64,000 bases of DNA, from positions 30,655,603 to 30,719,602 of the forward strand of contig CM068318.1 of the NCBI GenBank assembly GCA_034766995.1, in the 5' to 3' direction. A program made the position numbers and the translations under genes. The notes under the pieces are model-generated. The model saw only the letters and a program-made list of their open reading frames with translations. It did no database searches and had not been told where the DNA came from. Of the stretch, positions 11,789 through 23,161 are shown in pieces. The stretch comes from Acanthacorydalis orientalis (Eukaryota > Arthropoda > Insecta > Megaloptera > Corydalidae). Numbering within the stretch: the first letter of the stretch is position 1; each line of letters starts with the position of its first letter.

Positions 11789-12318
11789 TGTATATATGAA
11801 AAATTTTAAATGCAAAAGTATACGTTTTGTAATTAACTTATTATTATTAAATTAAAAATTACGTTTGTATCGAAATGAAATATTAACATTCATATCTGAT
11901 TCATGCGAAAACTGTTTAAATGCAACTGAAATTAAAACCGGCATTTAAACTGATTAAAGACTAATAAATATAAGGAACAAAATCGGTAATATGGAACATA
12001 TCTAATATTCTAGAACATTTATAAGTTTTTTTGTTATAATTTATACACAAGGGTTTCTATACATGAATTATTACATAACACAAAATTTGCTTTTACCAAA
12101 ATATCTAATTACTGATTAATATCCATTATAATAGGTTAGTATAGATTTTGAAGATATTTCTCTTATACTTAGAGCAAAATTATAAACAATTTTATTATAC
12201 GAAGTATTAATTTACTTATCAAAACGAATTCCCCAAAATATATCGATTACAAAATCTTTCTGCATTGTACAAACAGCTTGATCAAATTTCATACTTTTTT
12301 TTACATTTAACTATTTAA

Positions 12319-12783
12319 CCCATTCGCGGCCAGGTACGATATGTCTCGTAGTAAGTGTATGTGCTGCGAGTTTCGGCTACCAGATATCTCGTAGTTTGCG
12401 CTGTAAGTATGAATTAACTTACTTTATGGGTTTTTCTCGTGTGGATCATTACATATCTGTATGACTCATTGTCGCCAGATTGAATTTATTAGGCGGCGAT
12501 CATTGCAGAACGAAACAAAATGAAAAGAGAACTTCTATATGAAATGCTTCATAAATTACACATTACGAGATATCTCGTACTCGGAACTCAGTATACGAAT
12601 TTTATTCAGTGGTGCCAACTGCGAGATATCTCATAGTTTTTTCTTCAAATCTTGATAAAAGCTACTTAAAGACTACATCTGCAACTAATAAATATTATAT
12701 TTTAAGAAATTTTGTTGTTTTATTTAAAATAAACTTTTGGCATCCAGTGAAAGACGTGCTTAATTTTCCCGTTAGTGAGTAGG
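12319..12783. mobile_element. TTAA-flanked MITE with GAGATATCTC palindromes
   Basis: The element lies between TTAA at 12315-12318 and TTAA at 12784-12787. One end begins CCCATTCGCGGCCAGG; the other, on the minus strand, begins CCTACTCACTAACGGG, so the outer bases form a short imperfect inverted repeat (CCyAyTCrC). A TTAA target and CCC-type ends are typical of the piggyBac superfamily. Inside, a palindromic motif recurs four times: GATATGTCTCGTA (12338-12350), AGATATCTCGTA (12382-12393), the perfect 16-bp palindrome TACGAGATATCTCGTA (12564-12579) and GCGAGATATCTCATAG (from 12621). There is no coding capacity. The spacing suggests subterminal transposase or host-factor binding sites (inference). 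Confidence 0.6.
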
Positions 12784-12789
12784 TTAAAA

Positions 12790-13360
12790 TGTATTCATAG
12801 ATTTTAAATTGAATTTATATTCAATGACTGTATTGATTGGTCTATAAGATACTTATGCGTATTTTCAGGATCCATTCTTAAATCATTTCTAATATATTTT
12901 TAAAGTATTGAAATACGTACATAAATATTGTATTATATCACTAAGTTCTCTATGATTGTATGATATTAATTTTTTATTTATATTTGACCTCTTCTGCACA
13001 GTGAAAACTATCCCTGCCATTATATTCTCATCGTCGATGCAATTTCCTTAAATTATTAACAAGCTACCTGAAGATAGCCCAAGAATTGAAACTTATTCAA
13101 AAATAAATAGTCAAATGACATTAAAACCATATCTACCAGGATAATTTCTAAAATAGAATGGAACCACAATTAACTTGGCTTAGATGGATGAAAAATTTCT
13201 TACTGTTTTTCCTCGAAGAATTTAGCTATTAAGTTTTTTGACAGTATGTATTTACATGTCATTCATCCATAGCTATGAAACTGAATTTTAATGGTATATA
13301 TAAATAAGTAATTTTATTAATTTTTTAAAGAAAACCGTCTCGAGTAAATATTTAATTAAC
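12790..13360. other. AT-rich stretch, nothing recognised
   Basis: No gene or element was seen. Confidence 0.4.
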
Positions 13361-13365
13361 AGTTA

Positions 13366-13635
13366 TTAGGTTCGTAGTAAAGTAGTTGTGGTTTATTACC
13401 TTCAAATGCATATAGATTTTTCAATTTACATAGTTTTAAGTGGTCCAGAATTATTAGATTAGTAACATATCATTTTTGTTCAAGCTCTTGAATTGTTGTG
13501 CGTTGCTCTGATTCAACTAATGCCTTTAGTTGGTCGTTATAAACTGAAGAAGAATCGCCGCAACCTTCTTCATTTTCAAGGCTCTCTTCCGCAGTACAAA
13601 ATTTTTGAAAACTCCATTGCACCGTACTTCCTTAA
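13366..13635 (-). mobile_element. Short Hsmar1-like mariner, copy 2, left part
   Basis: One end is TTAGGTTCGTAGTAAAGTAG, with the target TA just outside. This part corresponds to the 3' leader and the coding segment from HLK back to TVQWWF on the minus strand. It stops exactly at TTAA (13632-13635), where a 3.13-kb element has inserted. The rest of the copy resumes at 16768. Confidence 0.85.
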
Positions 13636-13994
13636 CACGTCGACTGCTACGGTGACCACCCGTAACCGGCGTTTGTCTTCTCAGTGGAGCCTTGGTGGTC
13701 ATCCGTAACCGATGATACCAAATTGTTTAGAATGATTAAAATAAGATAAATATCGTCGACTAAAAAAGTTTGAACAACGTAAATAACTAGGATAATATTG
13801 TGAAAATAGTGTACTATTCAACAATTTTTTTTTATTAAAACATAATATTTTACAAAAATTAAATTCTACGATGTACTATATTACAACATTTCAGGCACAA
13901 ATGGGACTGACCGTCACAATATTTGCAGTATGTAGTTACTTTAGAGTGGGAGAGTAGGCAGAGAAATCATTACATGTATCAAAAATCGAAATCG

Positions 13995-14613
13995 ATAAAT
14001 ATCATAGCAACCGTTAAAACTACACTTCATTTATTTTTACAGTTGTATCTGTATCAGTCAATAAGTCGTTTCGAACAAAAAGAAAATAGCAAAGATTTCC
14101 TATTATTAATAATATTATTAGTAATATTAGTAAGCATTGGCAGCAAAATCAATACATGTATCGAAATTCTTAATGATATGTATAAAAAATAAGAGCTTTG
14201 TTATAAACTTATACGAAATCGGGCAGGTGGAAGAGATGTTATTCCCAGGTTGTTGAAAAAATAGCCACTCCGACCTTTCTCTTAGTGTAAAAATCATGTA
14301 TAATTATCACTAATGAAAAAGTTTCCATTGGATAGAAACCGATTAATAATACCTGTAAGCAAGGAGGTGGAACCACCTTCCCTCCCTCTAACCCTTTCCA
14401 ACTCTTTTTAAAGGCGAGTTTTTTATGTTATTATCGGTAGGTATGGAAATCACTATTAAAACAAGTAAAAAATCACAGTTTACAGCTTAAATTTAATGAA
14501 CAAAATAGGGTGGAATTGTTTAATTGATCCCAAACAGTTTCCAATTGCGATTTATTGAGCGACTTTCGACTGAACATTCACGCCGATTCGTTTGGATTTT
14601 ATAGTTGGAAAAA
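13995..14613 (+). repeat. Left arm of long inverted repeat in the TTAA element
   Basis: Pairs imperfectly with 15885-16486 on the opposite strand. Shared landmarks are ATCATAGCAACCGTTAAAAC, TTGGCAGC with ACATGTATCGAAATT, CATTGGATAGAAACCGATTA and TATAGTTGGAAA. Confidence 0.75.
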
Positions 14614-15055
14614 AGCATTTCCGCCAAAAGAATGAGTTTACACTTATCTATTTACATTTATGTACTATATATTTTACCTCTGAATCTGAATATTCAATAG
14701 TCTTACAATATTCTTACTAATTACTGAATACAATTTTTCGCATTGACATTACAAATGATATACATTTGAAAGATCTATTTATATTCCCACCTGGCATGTT
14801 ATATTTGTGTAATTTTACATGCAGGGTATGTAACTCGGCATGTAATATTGCAGAAAGATAACATATAGACTGGGTTTCATGTGAAATATACCCTACGTTG
14901 GAATCGGTAGATTAAGTACATTCTATATTAACATCAAAGATGTGTTGGTTCTCGTCGTCGTCGCAGATATTTACCTCCAAAACATCGTTTACATTTAATG
15001 GAGTTGGGTTTCCTTTGAACAATAATGACTCAAGCTTCTAATTCATAACCCATCC

Positions 15056-15298
15056 TCATTCTGGGGCATTAAATGTAGTAAAAGTACTATTTGACGCATT
15101 ATGCCACATCGAAGCAACGTAGATCGTACGCAAAATTTTTTGTTCTAAAGAACTCCAGCATAACGGTATGTTATCGGAATCGAAACCATTAATTTTGTTT
15201 TTCAGAAACTTCTCACAATTAGTTTTGTTTGCATACAGATTTTGAAAATGTTCGTATCTCGCAAGATTTACGTTATTGCAGTTTTTAATGTTATACAT
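15056..15298 (-). pseudogene. Remnant ORF in the core of the TTAA element
   Basis: An 80-codon open frame on the minus strand contains FLKNKINGFDSDNIPLCWSS followed by LEQKILRTIYVASMWHNA. After two stops the same frame continues with GWVMN, KLESLLFKGNPTPLNVNDVL and EVNICDDDEN. The composition is clearly protein-derived. The succession (LEQ..RTIYVASMW, a GW block, then an acidic tail) recalls C-terminal parts of uncharacterised transposon-associated proteins of arthropods, but I cannot assign the family. It lies in the unique core between the long inverted arms, so it is probably a decayed element-encoded protein or captured sequence. No DDD catalytic motif was seen. Confidence 0.4.
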
Positions 15299-15884
15299 AT
15301 GTGAGGTATTATTTTTTTCTCATGTATTATTTTTTTCTTTTCATCATCAATGTCCTTTACTTTATTAAGCGAAGCAAACTGGAACTTTTTATTTTTTAAT
15401 TTTTAAGTCTCGCCTCCAACTCCAATCACGCAAAGTTGGGAACCTTTTCCATTGATTTGAAATCAGATAATTTTCCATTTTACGCCACGGTTGTAACTAT
15501 TTTCACATCATATCATTAGTGGCCGACGGTTTCTATATTCAAAAACATCAGGAGACTAAAATGTTCTAGTATTCTTGACGTTGCTCTTCGATATGGACCT
15601 TAGGCCCTCTCAAAGTAAAATGAAAGTAAAATGGTATCTCATCAATAGTCGCTTAATTGAAAGAAACAATTATGAGAACGATATTTACTTAAAAAAAAGC
15701 ACAACAAATCATGTACTATTCAATTTTACCGTACTTTTACATGTAACGCCAATAAACTGTTGAAAAATGCAAATAAGAAAATTTTAATTTGTTGTGCAAT
15801 TTATTTAAACAATCACTTACATTGTCAATTTAGTGAAGAATCATATGTTAGAGCAATCGAACTCATTCGTGTGATGAAATGTTG

Positions 15885-16486
15885 TTTCCAACTATAAAAT
15901 GCAAACGAATCGACGCGAATGCTCAGTCGAATGTCGATTAATAAATCGCGGGTGAAAACTGTTTGGGATCAACTAATCACTTCCACCCTATTTTATACGT
16001 TAAAGTTAAGTTGTAATCTTTGATTTGGTACTTGCTCCAATATTGATGTCGATACTTGCCGATAGTTACATAAAAAACACATCTTTCGAGAGGGTTGGAA
16101 ATGAGTAGAGGGAGGAAAGGAAGTTCCACCACCTTGCTTACAGGTATTATTAATCGGTTTCTATCCATTGGAAACTTTTTCATTAGTGATAATTGTACAC
16201 GATTTTTCCACTAAAAGAAAGGCCGGAAATGGGTATTTTTTTCAACAACCTTGGAATAACATCTTTTCGACCTGCCCAATTTCGTATGTATATAACTAAG
16301 TTCTCATTTTTTATGCATATTATTAGAAATTTCGATACATGTATTGATTTCGCTGCCAATGCTTAGAATATTACTAATAATAGGAAATCTTTTCTAACTT
16401 CTTTCTGTTCGAAACGACTTACTGACTGATTGCAGATACATCTGTCAAAACAAATAGTGTAGTTTTAACGGTTGCTATGATATTTA
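15885..16486 (-). repeat. Right arm of long inverted repeat in the TTAA element
   Basis: Inverted, diverged copy of 13995-14613. The two arms enclose a unique core of about 1.27 kb (14614-15884). Confidence 0.75.
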
Positions 16487-16767
16487 ACGAGGTGCGTTTA
16501 ATGGGTGAACAACGTAAACAAACAAAAATACATTTTTTTTGTTCTTGCGCAGTAGTTTTCAAAAAACAGTTCATCAAGAGTATCTGTGTACACTGTAGAG
16601 TCATGGCGGTCACTTGTGACCACCAGCCAAATAAACGCACTATTGATTAAGATATGATCTTATTTAATCATATTACTTACTATTTTATCATTATGTGGTT
16701 AGAATAATGAAAAGTACATTTTGGTCCCCAGAGTAAACAATATAATAGTTGCGTGGCAGTCAACGTA

Positions 16768-17034
16768 TTAACAACATCCACACCAAAAGCATCGTTTAGT
16801 TTTCGAGCAGTTTCTGCTACTTTACTACAAAAAAATGCTCTTATTTGTTTCTTTTCCATCTTTAATTCAATATCCCAATTAATAATAAAACCAAAGTGGA
16901 TGTTACCAAAATACAAACCGAAAATGTACTTTAAAATAATATTAATATGAAGACGATAAAATGACATTTTCATTAAAAAAAATAAGGTTACAGTTCAGAA
17001 AACAAAAACTCCAATTATTTCCTTACCAGTCTAA
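16768..17034 (-). mobile_element. Short Hsmar1-like mariner, copy 2, right part
   Basis: Resumes at the duplicated TTAA and runs to the 5' end, which on the minus strand reads TTAGACTGGTAAGGAAATAA, followed by TA. The coding trace on the minus strand includes MEKKQIRAFF and ETARKLNDAFGVDVV, the N-terminal region. Together with 13366-13635 the uninterrupted element would be about 533 bp. Confidence 0.85.
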
Positions 17035-17585
17035 TAATAAATTAATATCTAAATGCACGCTCTAGTATACGTATGTATTAAAAAAAGTCGATATTTTATT
17101 CAATATCTAAAATCATTTTTTAATATAAAATGCTTCGTATGTCAAAGTCTAAAGCTTGTGTTATATCTGACATGTTTTAAACAAATCGATCACCAACGTA
17201 AGTATTTAAACACTTAAATATAACTTCCTTAAAGTGAAAATATGCTTGTTTCCAATAACAAGAGTAAGTTTTAACATATAAAATAATAAAATAATCATTT
17301 TTTTGTAACAAAAAATTAATTTCATTTGAAAAATCTACTATCTTTGTATATCAATACGCGCACAAATATTCTCTCACATATATGTCTGTAATTCTAAATT
17401 TTAATGTGTGCATAAGTGAGGCTGTGGGTGTAAATGTGTATATGCGTTTTGAATGCGAAATGTATGTGTATGTATGTGGTTTTGAATATGTAGGTTTATA
17501 GACTTTATATGTACATGGCAAATATGGAAACGTAGAACTTATTCAAAAAAACATTTATCACGAAACTTATTCATATAGTTGAAAT
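17035..17585. other. AT-rich sequence with a TG-rich patch
   Basis: Ordinary A+T sequence; 17400-17510 is a degenerate TGTG/TATG-rich patch. No gene was recognised. Confidence 0.4.
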
Positions 17586-17589
17586 TCCT

Positions 17590-17990
17590 GTGACATTTTT
17601 TTATATTTAGTGTATACATTCGCAGCTGCGTATATTTGCAAAATTATTGCGACGGGTGAACAGAGAAGCAGCGTAGCATTAACGTTGAACAGTGAATTTT
17701 TGAGTGTGACACGCGTATATAACAATTCCAGCTCTCGGGTATAATTAACATAAATCCAATTGTAGGTGTAACTTGCCACATATCCGCTTGTTATTTAATG
17801 GCACGTTGATAGCGACGCGGCCAGGACGACACGACGGGCCATGCCGGTTCGGGAGATGTTCCCGCTGGAGTGCGGGGATGCAGCGTGTCATTCGGCGTGC
17901 GTGTCACGCATAATTAAAAGCCATTCCTCACCTGCTACGGTGTGGTTACTACCGACACGTCGACATGTCGCGAATTATACTATTTGTTGG
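17590..17990. promoter_or_regulatory. GC-rich candidate conserved noncoding element
   Basis: Unlike the surrounding DNA, this block is rich in GC and CpG and free of simple repeats. It contains the perfect 13-bp palindrome TGCGTGTCACGCA (17898-17910), immediately followed by TAATTA (17911-17916, a homeodomain core) and CACCTG (17929-17934, an E-box). A near-palindromic CGACACGTCGACATGTCG lies downstream. The plus-strand ORF from 17841 (MPVREMFPLECGDAACHSAC) has no recognisable domain. Clustered motifs in a complex island suggest an enhancer or promoter of a distant gene, but this rests on composition and motif spacing only. A host exon is an alternative. Confidence 0.4.
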
Positions 17991-18553
17991 ACGCATATTC
18001 TAACGATTTTTTTTATTAAAGTATTTTTGTAAGATTCTTTATTTCTATCATTTAATGAATTATTAACTGCAATACTACCTAGAAATTGGAAGAAAAAAAC
18101 ATTCATTACTTTTTGAAATTCATAGAGGTAATAATATATTTATAATAATAATAATACTTTGAATATTTTTTACATTTATTTTACATAATATCTATAAATT
18201 ACTAAACATTCTTTGCATCCTATCTTATACATGAACAATTAAATAAAATTGGTTTTCTTATTCATATATGCTAAAATGATTACACAAGTTAATTAATATC
18301 TTTTTTTATAGTTTCTACTACTACTCTAGCGAATTTTAATAGCTTTTTAACTTCTGTTTCTCACCTTAGTTAAAACTACTGTACATGTCGTTTATGTTTT
18401 TATTAGGTCTTATTTATATCACTACTATTTTTGCACTCTATTCGCAAACGCTCTTCACTCAGATACCTCCTCCATTTCACACATGTATCACTTATATTTG
18501 TAATTTTTAATGTCTACCTTCAATATTTTAATCTCATTATAACTATTTTCAAG

Positions 18554-18558
<5 letters not shown>

Positions 18559-18588
<30 letters not shown>
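18559..18588. repeat. (TA)n
   Basis: Pure TA repeat. Confidence 0.9.
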
Positions 18589-18591
<3 letters not shown>

Positions 18592-19937
18592 GGGGTATTA
18601 ATATGTAATAGACGTATATTTTTTTATAAAACAGACACGAGAACTCGACATCATTTTTTTAGTACAATTTTATCTATCGCAAGGAAAATGTTTACAATTA
18701 AAGAATCAAATAAAATAAAATAATGTGTTAACAAAAACTATAATTATAAATTGATTGTAAATACAAACCAGAATTTTATATTTGGTTATAATATTTTTTC
18801 GCGTCAAAAAATTGATATTTAAAAATGAACTATGAAGCTATTTGGAATTCACAATTAAATATTATGCTCTCTATTTTAAGAAAAGAAGATAAACATTTAA
18901 AAGATTATTATAAAGATTACATTTTATGAATATGGAAGAAAATAAATTTAAGTGAAGTCGTGATAAATATTCATTTCTATTTAAATATCTACAATTAAAA
19001 CAAATTCAAATGTAAAGTATGGCTATCGAGAATATCATTCTTGAGTTTGAAAATAAAAATACATAAAATAAAATATGACAAATTTCATTCTTAAACAATT
19101 ATCTTAATGAGCTTTTGTCAATAACCAGATTAAAAATTATTTTAAAGTGGAGAGATTTTTTTAAAAAAATGTTAATTCCAATATTCACAATTTCGGACAT
19201 GATTTAAAATTAATTATTAAAGAAATTATTATATATATATATATACTGTACTATCTCTAAAGTGTTCAATAATTAAAAAAAAAAAACATAAAAAGATTAG
19301 AAAAAGTAACTGAAAAATTCAAGTATAACAATTAAATACACTTGACTGTAAAACAGGGCAAAATATTGCATTATTTACATGTTTAAAAAACTGTATATTG
19401 AGTCATAGTTTTAAAATAATTAATATTTTTCTTTAAAAAGCGTACTTTATTAGACGTATACGTTTTGTAACCATCAGAGTCATGAGAATGAATTTTTAAA
19501 ATGGACTTTATTTTTTTAAAAAAATGAATTACTCTCATCTCATAAATTTCTTTTTCAGTAATTAATTATTGAACATTTTAACATTTCTTTATACAAATTT
19601 CTATAGCGATCAATCATCCTCTGAAATTTAAAACTATTATACTCAGAGTCTGTTTTCGATAGATAATTGATTCTAATTAGTTAGATGATCTGAATAAAAA
19701 TATAAAACAATGCTTAAATTATTTGAATTATTTGATTTTTTTAAATTATTTGAAAACAGCTGACCTAAGAAATGAGATGTTTACGAACAATAATTACGAA
19801 CTTGCACAAAAGCAACATCAAGATGAAGTTAATAAAAAATTTAATAAATGTAAAATAAATCAAAATTATACCATTCTTAGATGAAATATTTTTGAAAAAT
19901 ATTTTATTTCTTTTCACTACAAAGAACTGTACTGGAC

Positions 19938-19941
<4 letters not shown>

Positions 19942-19991
<50 letters not shown>
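19942..19991. repeat. (TA)n
   Basis: Pure TA repeat. Confidence 0.95.
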
Positions 19992-19996
<5 letters not shown>

Positions 19997-21424
19997 ATGA
20001 ACTAATTGCAAGGAGCTACGATTAACCAATTCAATGTTTTAGTCAGTAAATGCTTCACAGTATAAAATTGGAAATCATCAAATATTTTTTTATTAGAAGA
20101 GAATATTTTTTGTTCAGTTAAAATTTGGACATGGAAAACAAATCAGTAAAAAAATTATTCCAATAATAAAATAATATTACTTCTTTGTGATTTTATAAAA
20201 AATTTCTAATAATTAAGAAAATACCAAAAAGTTGATACTATTAACGAGATTTCGTGATGTGAAATTCCATGTGTTATAAATGAAAGAAAAGAAAGCAATA
20301 TTTTCGATTGATTTTTACAATCTTATTTAAATGATAACAGTGTTGCAACATGTACACAGTTATGATTTAATTTAGAAAAGTGTTAATGAAGAACATAAGT
20401 ACTAAGTATCCATTCAAAACGTCAACTGTACAAGACCTGACAGTGCAAATTTTTAAAGTAAGCTAAATTATTATAAATGTTTTATCAATATTTTTGTTCA
20501 AAATATACAAACTATTTTGTTTATAGCATTTTATAAAGATTAAGTTTGGTTTTAATCTTTTATGATACATGAACTCCATCTATACTGTTCCGAAACTCAA
20601 ATAATACTCATGAAGCACTTTTAGATTCTAAAAAATTTTAGAATTAAACTATGATTTTAAGAGAATAAATTATTAGTTTAGTATTTTTAGAGAAAATAAA
20701 ATTCTAAACTGAAAGAAACTAATAATAATCTAAACTAGAGAAACCTAAAACTAAACTAAATTCTAAACATTATTGTGAATAAATTTCATTCACATTTATC
20801 GACTAGATATATGAAAATGAAAGCCACAGTGTGTATTTTCAGCACGATAATGCTACACCATACACATTTCGTTACTAGATAAACTTAATAAACATAAAGT
20901 TTCGAAAATATCTAAAACATGTGTTCAAAATAGATTTAATTTATCTGTTCATCTCCAATTCTAATGTATGAATATATTTTCCGGATATCATTAAGTAGAA
21001 ATAATGTTCATAAAAACTGTACAAAAATCGTAGTTAGGCTTGAAACTGAAAATCAAAATAATAAGTTCGTTTTGAAGTAAAATATTGCATACAGTGTCAT
21101 TTAGCAAAATGAACACAGTTGAGTCAAAAAAAATGAACACTCAATATTTTCTCTAAATCTTTAAAAATGTATAATTCATATAATCTAATTATTTAATTTA
21201 TTTTCATATAAAGTGTCTGTTAATAAAATTACTATTTAATGGTTACAATTATTTCAAGACTTTTTGTTCGCGATATAAAAATAGAAATGTGACAGGTTAA
21301 GATCGATGGTCTTTAATGAAGAGTATTCGAAAAATTCACTCTAAGCTGATAATTAATTGTTGATTACAAAATAACTGTAAGCTTAAAAAAATAAATAAAA
21401 TAATTATTTATATGATTCTAAATA

Positions 21425-21428
<4 letters not shown>

Positions 21429-21480
<52 letters not shown>
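21429..21480. repeat. (TA)n
   Basis: Pure TA repeat. Confidence 0.95.
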
Positions 21481-21483
<3 letters not shown>

Positions 21484-21588
21484 TATTCAGTGTTTGGTAT
21501 AGCTGAATCTTTTAAAATGTAGGTACTTTTGCCATCAATATGGTAATGAGAGTCCTACCTTCTCAAATAAATGGTAGACTCGGTTCAT

Positions 21589-21873
21589 TGTTACAAATAT
21601 AATCTTTATTTAATATAACCAGAGACTGATGTACAGGTTAGATGCGTATCAGTTAAGCATCTCTACATTTCTGACTTGCACGTAGGCAAGCTATGTGAGT
21701 GGGAGAGTTACTCCCACTCTTGGGTTGGAGAGAGACGGAGATAGGTTATCCCTACAAAAAAGAATCCTTTAGAGCCATCTCTTGATGAGTAGTCGCATTA
21801 TAAAACTTGATATTTAGTCTATGGCCACCCAAAATGTTAAGACTCGAACATGTCTGAGTCATTAGTTTTAACA
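21589..21873 (-). repeat. LTR-like sequence (possible solo LTR)
   Basis: On the minus strand this 285-bp block starts TGTTAAAACTAATGACTC and ends in TAACA, giving TGTTA...TAACA termini. A polyadenylation-type signal (TTAAATAAAG) lies near its 3' end, as in LTRs. It also contains a perfect hairpin, GAGTGGGAG and CTCCCACTC around AGTTA (21697-21719). No matching target duplication, second LTR, primer-binding site or retrotransposon ORF was found, so the termini may be coincidental. Confidence 0.3.
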
Positions 21874-22084
21874 TAAATATGACAGTACCTTCTTGAAAAA
21901 AAACACTATGGAACAAACAGACTATATTAAATTTTGTTTAAGCTGAGAAAATTCACTGGATAAACGTACTAAATAATGAAGAGCGTGTATGGTAGCAATT
22001 TTTTGCATCGTTCGAACGTTTTTAGATGTTATGCTTGATTTTACGTCGGTATGTAGGACATTTCACAAACTCCCCCGTCAAAAA

Positions 22085-22880
22085 CAAGTTGTATCTCCGA
22101 AAACATGCGAAAGTGTATGAAATCCTTTAATCGGACCCCTGTATGTCTGTAAGACTCGTCGAGGGGCTCACTGGTATGCATAAAGCACATACACAAATTC
22201 TAACAATGGATTTATGCAAACGGAAGATCTCTACACGCTCTGTAATACAAAAGATGACAGAGAATCAAAAAGATGCAAGAGTGGAATACTACATATACAT
22301 ACTAAAAGCGGCTGATATTGATCTGGATTGCATAAAAACATGGAAACAGATGCCTAAACATTGTGTTTTCAATATGAGCCATTCACAAAGTGGCGGACTG
22401 GAGAATTGCAGAACTCAAAAGAGAAAAAACTGAAAAACTGCGCATTCAGGATATTTGAATCAAGAAATTTGTCAATGTTTTCTTTGATTTGAAAGAAATC
22501 GTCCAGAATAAATTCGTACCGGAAGGTCAAACAGTGAACGCCAATTATTATTTGGATGTCTTAACCAAAATTCTGTTTGTGGAACAAAATTCTTCGAGTT
22601 CGATCTGAATACCGAGAACAATAGTTTTGGTCGCTTCTACATGAAAATGCTCCGGCGCACAAATCCAAGATTGTAGACGATTTCTTGTCTAGAAAAGACA
22701 TCACAGTGTTGGAACGGCTCTCGTATTCACCTTATTTGGTTCCATATGATTTCTGGATATTCCCAAAACTCATTTTGTCCATAAAAGGAAAGTGTTACGA
22801 CACCATTTGGAACATCCAAATGGATTCAACCGCGATTTTAAAGGAGATTCCGGACACGAAATATAGTGACTACTTCTAAA
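22085..22880 (+). pseudogene. Degenerate mariner transposase
   Basis: Plus-strand frames read in mariner order. VYEIL, a stop, SDPCMSVRLVEGLTGMHKAH and ILTMDLCKRKISTRSV form the second helix-turn-helix and linker. KMTENQKDARVEYYIYILKA follows, then a frameshifted first-Asp region. Next come IVQNKFVPEGQTVNANYYLD, LHENAPAHKSKIVDDFL and YSPYLVPYDFWIFPKL, with GKCYDTIWNIQMDSTAILKE near the end. The second catalytic Asp has become Glu (HENAPAH) and the third is kept (YDFW). The first-Asp motif cannot be read. The first 80 or so residues are missing and no terminal repeats were identified. It is an irritans-like relative and clearly dead. Confidence 0.75.
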
Positions 22881-23161
22881 AAAAATTAATGTCTTCCAAT
22901 GTTCCCTTGACTGTAAAGGAATGTATTATGAATAAAAAAAGAATAACATAACATAATTTACGCCTTCTATTTTTTACGGTACTAATCACACCATACATAT
23001 CTTGGACAGAGTGTATATATTTTTATAAATTATAAATAAATCTTAATTACATATATCAGCAGATATGTGTTATATAATTAATAACAAACGAGCGATTAAT
23101 TAAAACAATGCTAAAGTTTGGGGTTTAGGTGCTTTTTTTAATTAATCTTGCTAATTAAACA

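Larger units (their letters stand above)
13636..16767. mobile_element. 3.13-kb TTAA-flanked transposon nested in a mariner
   Basis: The left end reads CACGTCGACTGCTACG and the right end, on the minus strand, reads TACGTTGACTGCCACG. That is 13 of 16 matching positions, each directly outside-flanked by TTAA. Removing the insert and one TTAA restores the interrupted Hsmar1-like sequence without a gap (CTTCCTTAACAACATCCACA against the family's GTTCCTTAACAGTATCCACA). This proves insertion with a TTAA duplication, as in the piggyBac superfamily. Subterminal direct repeats (GTGACCACCCGTAACCG and GGTGGTCATCCGTAACCG) lie near the left end. Two arms of about 600 bp form a large inverted repeat around a core of about 1.3 kb. 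No intact transposase is present. Confidence 0.75.
18060..21425. other. 3.4 kb of AT-rich sequence without genes
   Basis: Contains (TA)n at 18559-18588, 19229-19245 and 19942-19991 and a patch of AAACTA/TTCTAAAC low complexity near 20650-20770. An isolated QHDNATPYT reading at about 20840 is the only trace of a possible transposase and is too short to call. Confidence 0.5.

Noticed and set aside
12319..12783. Reading the GAGATATCTC palindromes as a host enhancer
   Set aside because: They sit between TTAA borders with inverted ends, so a mobile element explains them better.
13923..14192. 89-codon plus-strand ORF in the left arm of the TTAA element
   Set aside because: The inverted partner arm does not preserve this frame, so there is no sign of coding selection.
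15977..16640. ORFs of 68 and 73 codons on the minus strand
   Set aside because: They lie in the right inverted arm of the TTAA element, are not matched by equivalent frames in the left arm, and show no motif.
20830..20880. Reading FQHDNATPYTFRY, like a mariner second-Asp motif
   Set aside because: Nothing on either side aligns with a transposase, so a match of about ten residues is not enough.
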